This document shows positions 1 to 5,270 of a stretch of DNA of 5,270 bases, one piece after another. The DNA comes from an uncultured Chthonomonas sp. (GTDB lineage Bacteria; Armatimonadota; Chthonomonadetes; Chthonomonadales; CAJBBX01): NCBI GenBank assembly GCA_903886985.1, contig CAISOI010000829.1, forward strand, positions 1 through 5,270, read 5' to 3'. The number at the start of each line of letters is the position of its first letter. The stretch's first letter is position 1. Both the position numbers and the translations under genes were made by a program. Under the pieces are notes generated by a model. The model had not been told where the DNA came from and made no database searches. It worked only from the letters and a program-made list of their open reading frames with translations.

Positions 1-2
1 AT

Positions 3-230
3 GCTGATTGGCTTTTTCCAAATTCAATTGACTATAAATCGCTAAAAACTAAATCTACGGGGCCCGAAGGGCGTCTACCGCTTACTGAACAGTTTCTAAC
101 AGATGCACCTAGTGGGGACATATTTGGCTGGACTCAAAATGCAGGGATGGGCTGGAACCCTGATGAGTTAAATCGGCGTCAGATTTTGATTTTGAGTACC
201 CCAAGGTGGACTTCGAGCCGAGGACGGTGA
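3..230 (+). pseudogene. yjhG: N-terminal part of YjhG/YagF-type xylonate dehydratase, cut by window edge and ended by a frameshift
   Basis: Reading from base 3, this frame is open to a TGA at 228-230. Up to about base 201 it encodes the normal N-terminus of the YjhG/YagF xylonate dehydratases. Recognisable blocks are GPEGRLPLTEQF, APSGDIFGW, NAGMGWNPDEL and ILILST, matching the family order LPLT..PSGDLFG..NAGMGWSPDEL..LLST recalled from E. coli YjhG. After ILILST the translation becomes unrelated (PRWTSSRGR) and stops, while the expected continuation (QGGLRAEDGEPIAL) is found one frame over from base 202. No in-frame ATG lies between base 3 and the conserved region, so the true start is probably a few codons left of the window. 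This is the front of the same gene that continues to 1953. It is listed separately only because the sequence as given does not join the two frames. Confidence 0.82.
198..204 (+). other. Frameshift site in the dehydratase gene (extra C in a CCCC run)
   Basis: The upstream frame reads AGT ACC CCA AGG (S T P R) and the downstream frame reads CAA GGT GGA CTT (Q G G L). Removing one C from the run at 199-202 joins them as ...ILILST-QGGLRAEDGEPIALGFHTGHWE, which follows the family pattern ...LLLST-LGGLRGADGKPVAL..H.GHYE. Frame 1 cannot be the native frame further upstream because it has a TGA at 193-195. A homopolymer indel is a common sequencing or assembly error, but a real mutation gives the same picture. 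Confidence 0.85.
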
Positions 231-1953
231 ACCGATAGCATTGGGTTTTCACACGGGGCATTGGGAGATAGGTCTCCTTGTAAAAGCCGCTGCACTGCAG
301 TTAAAGATAGATGGCTACCTTCCGTTCTCTGCGACAGTCTCTGACCCATGTGATGGTAGAACTCAGGGAACAACAGGAATGATGGATTCTCTACCGTATC
401 GAAACGACGCCGCTCAGGTATTGAGACGGCTCATACGATCCTTGCCAACGCGTAAAGGCGTGATGGGTATTGCAACCTGTGATAAGGGCCTGCCTGCCAT
501 GATGATGGCGCTGGCATCTCTTGGAAAATTACCTGGTATTTTAGTGCCCGGAGGAGTCACGCTTCCGACCGCAGATGCGGAAGACGCAGGGGCCGTGCAG
601 ACCTTAGGTGCACGCTTTGCACATGGGTTAGTCTCTTTGGATTATGCAGCGGAAATGGGCTGTAAAGCTTGCGGTTCAGCAGGTGGCGGATGTCAATTTT
701 TAGGTACAGCCGCCACCGCGCAAGTCGTTAGCGAAGCGCTTGGTATGTCGCTAACCCACTCTGCTCTAGCACCTTCTGGCTCAGAAATCTGGACTGACAT
801 TGCCATTCGTTCCGCGGCATCGTTAAAATTTCTAGACACGAATAACATCGGAATGAAAGACATCTTGACGGAAGATGCCTTACACAACGCAATGGTGGTT
901 CACGCCGCTTTTGGGGGATCGACAAACCTTCTGCTTCATATTCCCGCCATCGCCTATTCTGCCGGGCTACGTCGGCCAGTTCTCGAAGATTGGACACAGA
1001 TTAATCGAATGGTACCAAGAATTGTTGACGCCCTTCCAAATGGTCCCAAGGGACACCCTACAATACAAGTATTCTTGGCAGGTGGGGTTCCAGAAGTAAT
1101 GCTCCATTTACGCAATTTGGGATTGTTGAAACTCGATGCAATGACTGTCACAGGGCATACTCTTGATGACAATTTGAAAGCGTGGGAGCAAAGTGAGCGT
1201 CGAAAACAACTAAAGGCAAAGCTATTACTGGCTGACGGGATTTCAGATGGGAATGTAATTATGTCGCCCGAGGCTGCCTGTACAACTGGTCTTACCAGCA
1301 CCGTCACCTTTCCAGTAGGTAATCTGGCCCCTGAAGGAAGTGTGATAAAAAGTACCAGCATTGATCCGTCAGTTGTTGACCCGGATGGAGTTTATCGTAA
1401 GACTGGTCCTGCACGCGTGTTTATTTCAGAACGGGCCGCAATTGCAGCGATTAAGAGCCACGGCCCAGATCAGGTAAAGCCCGGTGAAGTCATCGTCCTA
1501 ATTGGCAGAGGACCCATTGGTTGCGGCATGGAAGAAATATACCAGATAACGTCAGCTCTGAAGTTCCTTCCTTGGGGCAAGGAAATTGCTGTTATAACGG
1601 ATGCTCGGTTCTCGGGTGTATCCACAGGTGCCTGCATTGGCCACATTGGTCCAGAAGCTCTGGCAGGAGGGCCAATAGGTAAGGTTGTCGAAGGTGATCT
1701 GATTGAAATCGTTGTGGATCGTAATAATCTGGTAGGCTCCATCAATTTGATCGGATGGGATGGTAAAACGTACGATAAAGAACAAGGTACCATTGAGCTT
1801 CATTCGAGAAGTATGCGGTCTGACCTTACAGCGGATTCAAGAATTCCTGATGATACGCGGTTATGGGCAGCACTTCAGGGAGTCAGCGGAGGCACATGGG
1901 GCGGCTGCATATATGATGTTGACGCGATTGTCAGCCGATTGTCACTGGTGTAA
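202..1953 (+). CDS. yjhG: D-xylonate dehydratase, YjhG/YagF family (IlvD/Edd superfamily), main body
   Basis: This is the bulk of an iron-sulfur dehydratase that, in characterised relatives, converts D-xylonate to 2-keto-3-deoxy-xylonate in cytoplasmic pentose catabolism. Homology runs from base 202, but the first start-like codon is TTG 241, giving 570 residues against about 655 for E. coli YjhG. Numbering from TTG 241, the family cysteines are C37 (SDPCDGRTQGTTG), C80 (TCDKGLPAMMM) and C141/C144/C151 (GCKACGSAGGGC). HAAFGGSTNLLLHIPAIA, LPNGP, GGVPEVMLHLRNLGLL and LTSTVTFPVGN are further family blocks. The active-site segment TDARFSGVSTGACIGH starts at T453, and SGGTWGGCIYDV closes the protein. 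These motifs favour the YjhG/YagF group over IlvD or Edd, though other sugar-acid substrates remain possible. Key residues all look intact, so the gene is either functional with a sequencing error upstream or very recently broken. No ribosome binding site supports TTG 241, which is an artefactual start. Confidence 0.9.
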   Translation, partial: QGGLRAEDGEPIALGFHTGHWEIGLLVKAAALQLKIDGYLPFSATVSDPCDGRTQGTTGMMDSLPYRNDAAQVLRRLIRSLPTRKGVMGIATCDKGLPAMMMALASLGKLPGILVPGGVTLPTADAEDAGAVQTLGARFAHGLVSLDYAAEMGCKACGSAGGGCQFLGTAATAQVVSEALGMSLTHSALAPSGSEIWTDIAIRSAASLKFLDTNNIGMKDILTEDALHNAMVVHAAFGGSTNLLLHIPAIAYSAGLRRPVLEDWTQINRMVPRIVDALPNGPKGHPTIQVFLAGGVPEVMLHLRNLGLLKLDAMTVTGHTLDDNLKAWEQSERRKQLKAKLLLADGISDGNVIMSPEAACTTGLTSTVTFPVGNLAPEGSVIKSTSIDPSVVDPDGVYRKTGPARVFISERAAIAAIKSHGPDQVKPGEVIVLIGRGPIGCGMEEIYQITSALKFLPWGKEIAVITDARFSGVSTGACIGHIGPEALAGGPIGKVVEGDLIEIVVDRNNLVGSINLIGWDGKTYDKEQGTIELHSRSMRSDLTADSRIPDDTRLWAALQGVSGGTWGGCIYDVDAIVSRLSLV

Positions 1954-2062
1954 CAAAGTTCACAACTGCCAACTGAAACCCGCAATTGAGCATGCTCGTA
2001 AAGTCAGTGTGGTTTCTAATTTTGAATTTGATAGACTGTTTGTTGGTCTGGGAGGGTCTCTG

Positions 2063-2245
2063 ATGAAGGGTAACGATTTCTTAAAGCTTTTGGGAGTGGT
2101 AGTAGCAGGTTATTTTGCGGTGAGACTTGCATTTTGGGCTCTGCATCTCGTAGTGGGAATATTGTCCATGCTATTGTCTGTTGCAATTGTTGTTGGTATT
2201 ATCTGGGTCATAATGCAGCTAACAACCAAAAAACGAAATTATTGA
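2063..2245 (+). CDS. Small two-helix membrane protein of unknown function (60 aa)
   Basis: I do not recognise this protein. It has a short polar start (MKGNDF), then an almost unbroken hydrophobic stretch from about residue 7 to 53, interrupted by R21 and H28, then a basic tail (TTKKRNY). This fits two membrane helices, roughly residues 8-27 and 29-52, joined by a tight turn. The tail would be cytoplasmic by the positive-inside rule. The ATG at 2063 is chosen because GGAGG at 2051-2055 lies seven bases upstream of it, one of the better Shine-Dalgarno matches in the window. The same frame is open upstream into the dehydratase gene, but that extension is a shadow of the dehydratase and encodes nothing membrane-like. 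The gene starts 109 bp after the dehydratase stop, so it could share its transcript, and it is followed by a terminator-like hairpin. No function can be assigned. Confidence 0.66.
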   Translation: MKGNDFLKLLGVVVAGYFAVRLAFWALHLVVGILSMLLSVAIVVGIIWVIMQLTTKKRNY

Positions 2246-2266
2246 GTTTCGCCATTGCAATCTGTT

Positions 2267-2318
2267 AGTGAGTCCGTGGTGCTGGGATTAAAATCCCTCG
2301 CTGCGGACTTATTTGTTG
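2267..2318 (+). terminator. Long hairpin plus T-rich tract, probable intrinsic terminator
   Basis: AGTCCG (2271-2276) pairs with CGGACT (2304-2309), and GGGAT (2284-2288) pairs with ATCCC (2293-2297) around a TAAA loop. The region between (TGGTG with CGCTG) can pair with several G-U pairs, and the base of the stem can extend to 2267/2313 with wobble pairs, giving one long imperfect stem. It is followed by TATTTGTT on the + strand. There is no comparable T tract on the other side, so the direction fits termination after the small membrane protein gene and insulation of aroF. The T tract is not a pure run, so efficiency is uncertain; a structured RNA element is the alternative. Confidence 0.6.
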
Positions 2319-2340
2319 GGTAGCCTGTACCAACCGATGG

Positions 2341-2349
2341 TGCTATAAT
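2341..2349 (+). promoter_or_regulatory. Extended -10 promoter upstream of aroF (TGCTATAAT)
   Basis: TATAAT at 2344-2349 is a perfect -10 hexamer, preceded by TGC, which makes an extended -10 (TGN-TATAAT). No good -35 sits 16-18 bp upstream, which is tolerable for extended -10 promoters. Transcription would begin near 2356, giving an untranslated leader of about 50 bases before the aroF ATG at 2408. It lies directly after the terminator-like hairpin, so aroF appears to be its own transcription unit. Confidence 0.6.
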
Positions 2350-2407
2350 TTGGGTTCAGAATCGAACCGGCGTTAGAACTCAAATCTATAGGTAGATAGT
2401 ACAAATC

Positions 2408-3439
2408 ATGATAGTTTTATTGCAAAAAGGCGCTCCTCAAGATCAAGTTGACACCGTAATCAATGTGATTGAGAAGCGGGGAATGCAGCCCGTCAATATG
2501 CCCGGCGAAGAGAATATCGCTATTGGGATAACAAGTTTCATATCTCCAGAGGTCCGATATCCACTAGCAGATACACTGCTCGCATTACCTGGAGTTTTCC
2601 ACGTGGTTCATGTTAGCCGTCCATACAAGCTGGCATCTCGAGAGTTCCATAAAGTTCAAACAGTTGTGAAAGTTCGGGGTGTAGAGATTGGTGGCCCCAA
2701 CTGTGTTGTTATTGCCGGGCCATGTGCGGTTGAGAGTGAAGAGCAGATTTACGAATCTGCCCGGGTTGTGAAGGCTGCTGGAGCAAAATTGTTGAGGGGC
2801 GGCGCTTTTAAGCCCCGTACTTCACCCTATTCTTTTCAAGGACTACAGCAGGAGGGCCTCGATCTATTAAAGCAGGTCGGTCGAGACATAGATATTGCTA
2901 CAGTCACTGAAGTAGTCGATCCGAACGATGTTGAAACAGTATGCGCTTATGTAGACATGCTGCAGATTGGTGCGAGAAACATGCAGAACTTTGCTCTTCT
3001 CATTGCAGCAGGTCGATCTGGACATCCCGTGCTTTTGAAGCGTGGACCGAGTGCGACTTTAGACGAATATTTGAATGCTGCCGAGTATCTTCTTCATCAT
3101 GGTGCTTCTAATGTTGTGCTTTGTGAGCGTGGAGTTCATCCATTGGACAGAACGTACACTCGCAATACTCTCGACATTAACGCAATTCCAGTTCTCAAGG
3201 ATATTTCGCATCTTCCTGTAATCGCGGATCCTAGCCACGGGATAGGTCACGCAAAATTTGTTCCGAATATTGCTCGGGCGGCTATAGCTGCAGGTGCAGA
3301 TGGTGTTATTATTGAAGTGCACCCATGCCCCCAAGAAGCGATGTCAGACGGTCAGCAATCTTTAACGCCAGATGCATTTGGTACTTTGATGCACTCGTTG
3401 AAGCGTGTAGCGGCTTCTGTGGATAGAACTGTGGATTAG
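2408..3439 (+). CDS. aroF: 3-deoxy-7-phosphoheptulonate (DAHP) synthase, type I-beta, with N-terminal regulatory domain
   Basis: This enzyme joins phosphoenolpyruvate and erythrose 4-phosphate to make DAHP, the first committed step to chorismate and the aromatic amino acids, in the cytoplasm. The protein has 343 residues, a normal length for the Thermotoga-like I-beta group. Residues 1 to about 70 form a ferredoxin-like domain, which in the Thermotoga enzyme mediates feedback inhibition by tyrosine or phenylalanine. The TIM-barrel carries AGPCAVES (C106), GGAFKPRTSPYSFQG, QIGARNMQNF, KRGPSAT, CERGVHP and DPSHGIGH (H277). By family alignment C106, H277, E303 (IIEVHP) and D314 (AMSDGQQS) would be the metal ligands; all are present. 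The ATG start fits the usual beginning of the regulatory domain, although only a weak AGGTAG lies about 12 bases upstream. The gene ends one base from the stop of the convergent nucleotidyltransferase gene. Presence of the N-terminal domain suggests allosteric control; no leader-peptide attenuator is evident. Confidence 0.96.
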   Translation: MIVLLQKGAPQDQVDTVINVIEKRGMQPVNMPGEENIAIGITSFISPEVRYPLADTLLALPGVFHVVHVSRPYKLASREFHKVQTVVKVRGVEIGGPNCVVIAGPCAVESEEQIYESARVVKAAGAKLLRGGAFKPRTSPYSFQGLQQEGLDLLKQVGRDIDIATVTEVVDPNDVETVCAYVDMLQIGARNMQNFALLIAAGRSGHPVLLKRGPSATLDEYLNAAEYLLHHGASNVVLCERGVHPLDRTYTRNTLDINAIPVLKDISHLPVIADPSHGIGHAKFVPNIARAAIAAGADGVIIEVHPCPQEAMSDGQQSLTPDAFGTLMHSLKRVAASVDRTVD

Positions 3440-3440
3440 T

Positions 3441-4190
3441 CTATTGCAGTGTAGAAAGATCACCCACTTTATCGACGTCAGTAGCAATTTCCGGGTAGTG
3501 ACTGATATAAGCTCTTGCCTTGCCTCCAAGTAAACGGCTTGCCGCTTCCTCTAATGGCGTTATCGATAACGAACCCTTTACTATAAAGATCGTAATGATT
3601 GCTCTGATGACAACTGACAATCCGAGCATACCGGCAAGCTTTAAGGGCGATTTGCGAGCACCGTATGCCCGTGCAATTTGATCTTTTTGCCCGTGCAAAA
3701 ACTCCGGCTTGAACAACATAAGGTTGCCTCCCGTAAGAGTTCCTTCACGCAGAGGTACTGCCGTTCGTTTCATGCCTGGAAAATTCCTATTGCATTCTTC
3801 AACTGGAACAACTGGATAAACGATGTCAACATCGAGCTTTTTCGCATTGGCCAGAAAGTCTGTAATTCCTTCTACCGTCACAAATGGTGCGTCGCAAGCC
3901 GCAATTAACACATGTTTCGTAGCACGGCAAGCGTTCAATCCTCCAAACAGGTTGTCGACAAATCCACCCTGATCGGGCACTTTGAAGTAGTTCTCGGAAT
4001 CTGGAACATCGCCTACAACTGTAATAGAGCCAATACCTGGAGTCGCACGAAACGATTTAACAATTGCGTCCAGCATCGTGCCACCTCGGAATGAGATCAT
4101 GCCGCGATTTGTGACCCCTGTTAAAGCGGCCATGTCGGGCTTAAGGGACCCGCCAGCCATAATGACAACGGGTATTTCCAATTCGCTCAA
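3441..4190 (-). CDS. MobA-like nucleotidyltransferase (GT-A fold), translationally coupled to ispE
   Basis: This 249-residue protein belongs to the NTP-transferase superfamily that includes MobA, IspD and GlmU. It opens with a beta strand and nucleotide loop VVIMAGGS (residues 8-15), has ACDAPFVT (98-105) with D100 as the likely metal-binding aspartate, TGGNLMLF (153-160), and ends with DVDKVGDL (238-245), the counterpart of the D.DTPEDL ending of these folds. The glycine loop departs from the usual GG.S.RMG..K pattern: GGSLKPDMAALTGVTNRGM has R29 where a lysine would be expected. Residues 185-204 are strongly hydrophobic and could be an amphipathic or membrane-touching helix. The start is a TTG at 4190-4188 that overlaps the ispE stop as TTGA, with GAGGA (4202-4198) about six bases upstream as Shine-Dalgarno. 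Similar proteins next to ispE are, as I recall, typical of Armatimonadota-like genomes. The substrate is unknown; molybdenum-cofactor, sugar-nucleotide or MEP-pathway roles are all possible. Confidence 0.85.
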   Translation of the reverse strand: MSELEIPVVIMAGGSLKPDMAALTGVTNRGMISFRGGTMLDAIVKSFRATPGIGSITVVGDVPDSENYFKVPDQGGFVDNLFGGLNACRATKHVLIAACDAPFVTVEGITDFLANAKKLDVDIVYPVVPVEECNRNFPGMKRTAVPLREGTLTGGNLMLFKPEFLHGQKDQIARAYGARKSPLKLAGMLGLSVVIRAIITIFIVKGSLSITPLEEAASRLLGGKARAYISHYPEIATDVDKVGDLSTLQ

Positions 4191-5101
4191 ATTGTTTCCT
4201 CGAAATCATAAATGAGTGCATCACGTTGATTGACAGTTTCGCAGACAAATACATTGGGATACTTTAACCTCATCAGGCGCGCAGTTTCCGAAGCTTGCAT
4301 TTCATTACGACATAGTCCAAACATTGCAGCTCCACTCCCACATAGTCGAACGTTCTCAGCACGCGCCATCATAAAGTCATCTGCTAAAGCATTGATCAAG
4401 GGGTCCGCAGGCAAAATAGCAGCCTCAAAATCATTGCTCATTCTTGAAATTATCCGATCAATGTCCGCTTCAAGGATACTCTTCTCCATTTTCGTAGTGT
4501 TGCGATGGGACTGCCGTTCTGGTATTGCATCAAGTGCCAAATATCCCGCGGCGGTGGCCACGTTCGATTCCGGCTTTACAATTACAAAGTACAATTTAGG
4601 TGAGTCTGGAATTCCGTAGATCAACTCACCCCGCCCCCTTGCAACTGCAGTTCCGCCCTTCAGAAAGAAGGGGACATCGGAACCTAGTGAAGATGCAATC
4701 GCAGAAAGTCGGTCAAACTCGACGTTTAAGTTCATTAAACGATTGACACCTAAAAGCGTATAAGCCGCGTTGGAGCTTCCACCTCCAAGACCTGCCTGAG
4801 AGGGGATTACTTTATCCAATTTAATAGTAAGCCCTGTTTCGCACTGACAATCTTTCAAGAGCGCATCAGCAGCACGGTAGGCGAGATTCGAGGCATCAGA
4901 TGGAATGTGCGGTGAATTGCACTCAAACAGAATTTCTGGTCGGTCACTTATACTGATCGATATCGTATCGTACATCGAGATGGTTTGCATAACCGATGCA
5001 ATACTGTGATATCCGTCAGATCGCGGACTCATCACATCCAGTGTATAGTTCACCTTGGCATAAGAACGGACTTTAATAGTTTTAGACAATATGATCTTCA
5101 C
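4187..5101 (-). CDS. ispE: 4-diphosphocytidyl-2-C-methyl-D-erythritol kinase (CDP-ME kinase)
   Basis: IspE phosphorylates CDP-methylerythritol with ATP in the cytoplasmic MEP pathway to isoprenoid precursors. It is a GHMP kinase: from GTG 5101 it has 304 residues, normal for the family. The N-terminal block SYAKVNYTLDV (K16) and DGYH (29-32) are present, followed by the ATP loop PSQAGLGGGSSNAA (100-113) and GSDVPFF, with D142 as the expected catalytic aspartate. CGSGAAMFGL is the third GHMP motif. The frame is open back to a TTG at 5173, but the extra 24 residues do not resemble IspE, and a stop lies just before it. GTG 5101 was chosen because it places K16 at a normal distance. It lacks a clear Shine-Dalgarno; TTG 5089 (300 residues), with GGTGA eight bases upstream, is a real alternative. 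The TGA stop overlaps the TTG start of the downstream nucleotidyltransferase, indicating an operon. Confidence 0.93.
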   Translation of the reverse strand: MKIILSKTIKVRSYAKVNYTLDVMSPRSDGYHSIASVMQTISMYDTISISISDRPEILFECNSPHIPSDASNLAYRAADALLKDCQCETGLTIKLDKVIPSQAGLGGGSSNAAYTLLGVNRLMNLNVEFDRLSAIASSLGSDVPFFLKGGTAVARGRGELIYGIPDSPKLYFVIVKPESNVATAAGYLALDAIPERQSHRNTTKMEKSILEADIDRIISRMSNDFEAAILPADPLINALADDFMMARAENVRLCGSGAAMFGLCRNEMQASETARLMRLKYPNVFVCETVNQRDALIYDFEETI

Positions 5102-5127
5102 CAGACAAGATGTTTCTAAGAGCAACC

Positions 5128-5141
5128 ACAACTGATGTTGT
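5128..5141. repeat. Short inverted repeat ACAAC-TGAT-GTTGT in the ispE leader
   Basis: A perfect 5-bp inverted repeat with a 4-base loop lies 27 bp upstream of the preferred ispE start. It could be an operator half-site pair or a weak RNA hairpin in the leader. It is short enough to occur by chance. Confidence 0.3.
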
Positions 5142-5173
5142 ACCCTCAATAAGTCGTCGAAGCAACCCCGCAA

Positions 5174-5189
5174 ACACTATATGTAGTGT
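5174..5189. repeat. Inverted repeat ACACTA-TATG-TAGTGT upstream of ispE
   Basis: A perfect 6-bp inverted repeat with a 4-base spacer lies 72 bp upstream of the ispE GTG. On the minus strand it contains TATAGT, a 5-of-6 match to a -10 hexamer, without a convincing -35. A symmetric site overlapping a possible promoter would fit a repressor operator for the ispE operon, but neither the promoter nor a regulator is demonstrated. Confidence 0.4.
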
Positions 5190-5222
5190 AAAAGGATACA
5201 GTTTATCTCCTATATAGTTTCA

Positions 5223-5251
5223 TTGACTCTAAAGAGCTATTCGAGTATCCT
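5223..5251 (+). promoter_or_regulatory. Possible divergent promoter pointing out of the right edge
   Basis: TTGACT (5223-5228, five of six to the -35 consensus) is followed after exactly 17 bases by TATCCT (5246-5251, four of six to the -10). It would read rightward into a gene beyond the window, divergent from ispE. The -10 match is mediocre and no gene start is visible before the window ends. Confidence 0.3.
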
Positions 5252-5270
5252 ATCAGTCCAACATATTTAG

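Noticed and set aside
1..45. ATG at base 1 opening a 14-codon frame
   Set aside because: The dehydratase homology lies in the frame starting at base 3, so this ATG is out of frame and ends at once.
198..204. Programmed +1 ribosomal frameshift
   Set aside because: ACC CCA AGG is not a known shift-prone arrangement, no stop or stimulating structure is placed at the slip point, and relatives as recalled encode the protein in one frame.
954..1361. Minus-strand 135-residue open frame inside the dehydratase
   Set aside because: It is antisense to conserved dehydratase motifs, has no ribosome binding support that I can see and no recognisable family; the same reasoning applies to the minus frames at 693-887, 728-997, 1470-1793 and 1552-1803.
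1988..1997. Perfect palindrome GAGCATGCTC after the dehydratase gene
   Set aside because: Ten bases with no loop, no T tract and no neighbouring copies; chance is the simplest explanation.
1760..2245. Long 161-residue open frame that includes the small membrane protein
   Set aside because: Its first two thirds overlap the dehydratase in another frame and show no membrane or family character; the Shine-Dalgarno at 2051 points to ATG 2063 as the real start.
2353..2368. GGTTC...GAACC resembling a tRNA T-arm
   Set aside because: The loop sequence and surrounding bases do not form acceptor, D or anticodon arms; it is a small stem in the aroF leader at most.
4230..4619. Plus-strand 129-residue open frame inside ispE
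   Set aside because: Complement of a well-conserved kinase gene with no family signal; the plus frames at 3678-3908 and 3912-4094 inside the nucleotidyltransferase are rejected for the same reason.
1..5270. A hidden novel defence, mobile or biosynthetic system
   Set aside because: Four of the five protein-coding genes belong to known metabolic families, and I see no repeat array, integrase, transposase or toxin-antitoxin pattern on either strand.

Overview
This window looks like a bacterial chromosomal fragment (possibly a metagenomic contig) with moderate, slightly AT-leaning composition and ordinary metabolic gene content. No mobile element, CRISPR array, rRNA or tRNA is visible. The organism is uncertain. 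The type I-beta DAHP synthase and an ispE gene translationally coupled to a divergent MobA-like nucleotidyltransferase suggest a deep-branching or less-studied phylum. From memory of gene neighbourhoods, Armatimonadota-like bacteria are a reasonable guess, but this is inference and not proven by the window.

Left part (1-2245, + strand): a D-xylonate dehydratase of the YjhG/YagF branch of the IlvD/Edd family fills 3-1953. It enters from the left edge, and its reading frame is broken once by an apparent extra C in a CCCC run at 199-202. Homology is continuous on both sides of the break, in frame 3 before it and frame 1 after it. The first start-like codon after the break is the TTG at 241, but the protein family clearly extends further upstream. 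After 109 bp comes a 60-residue two-helix membrane protein of unknown function (2063-2245) with a good Shine-Dalgarno sequence. A long imperfect hairpin followed by a T-rich tract (2267-2318) is its likely terminator.

Middle (2341-3439, + strand): an extended -10 promoter (TGCTATAAT) precedes aroF, a complete type I-beta DAHP synthase with an N-terminal ferredoxin-like regulatory domain. It catalyses the first step of the shikimate pathway.

Right part (3441-5101, - strand): ispE (CDP-ME kinase, MEP isoprenoid pathway) is followed by a MobA-like nucleotidyltransferase through a TTGA stop/start overlap, so the two are probably co-transcribed and translationally coupled. This pair converges on aroF with one base between the stop codons. 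The IspE start is probably the GTG at 5101, which leaves 5102-5270 as non-coding upstream DNA containing two short inverted repeats and a possible divergent promoter.

No undescribed multi-gene system is evident. The points most worth checking are the dehydratase frameshift and the role of the nucleotidyltransferase coupled to ispE.
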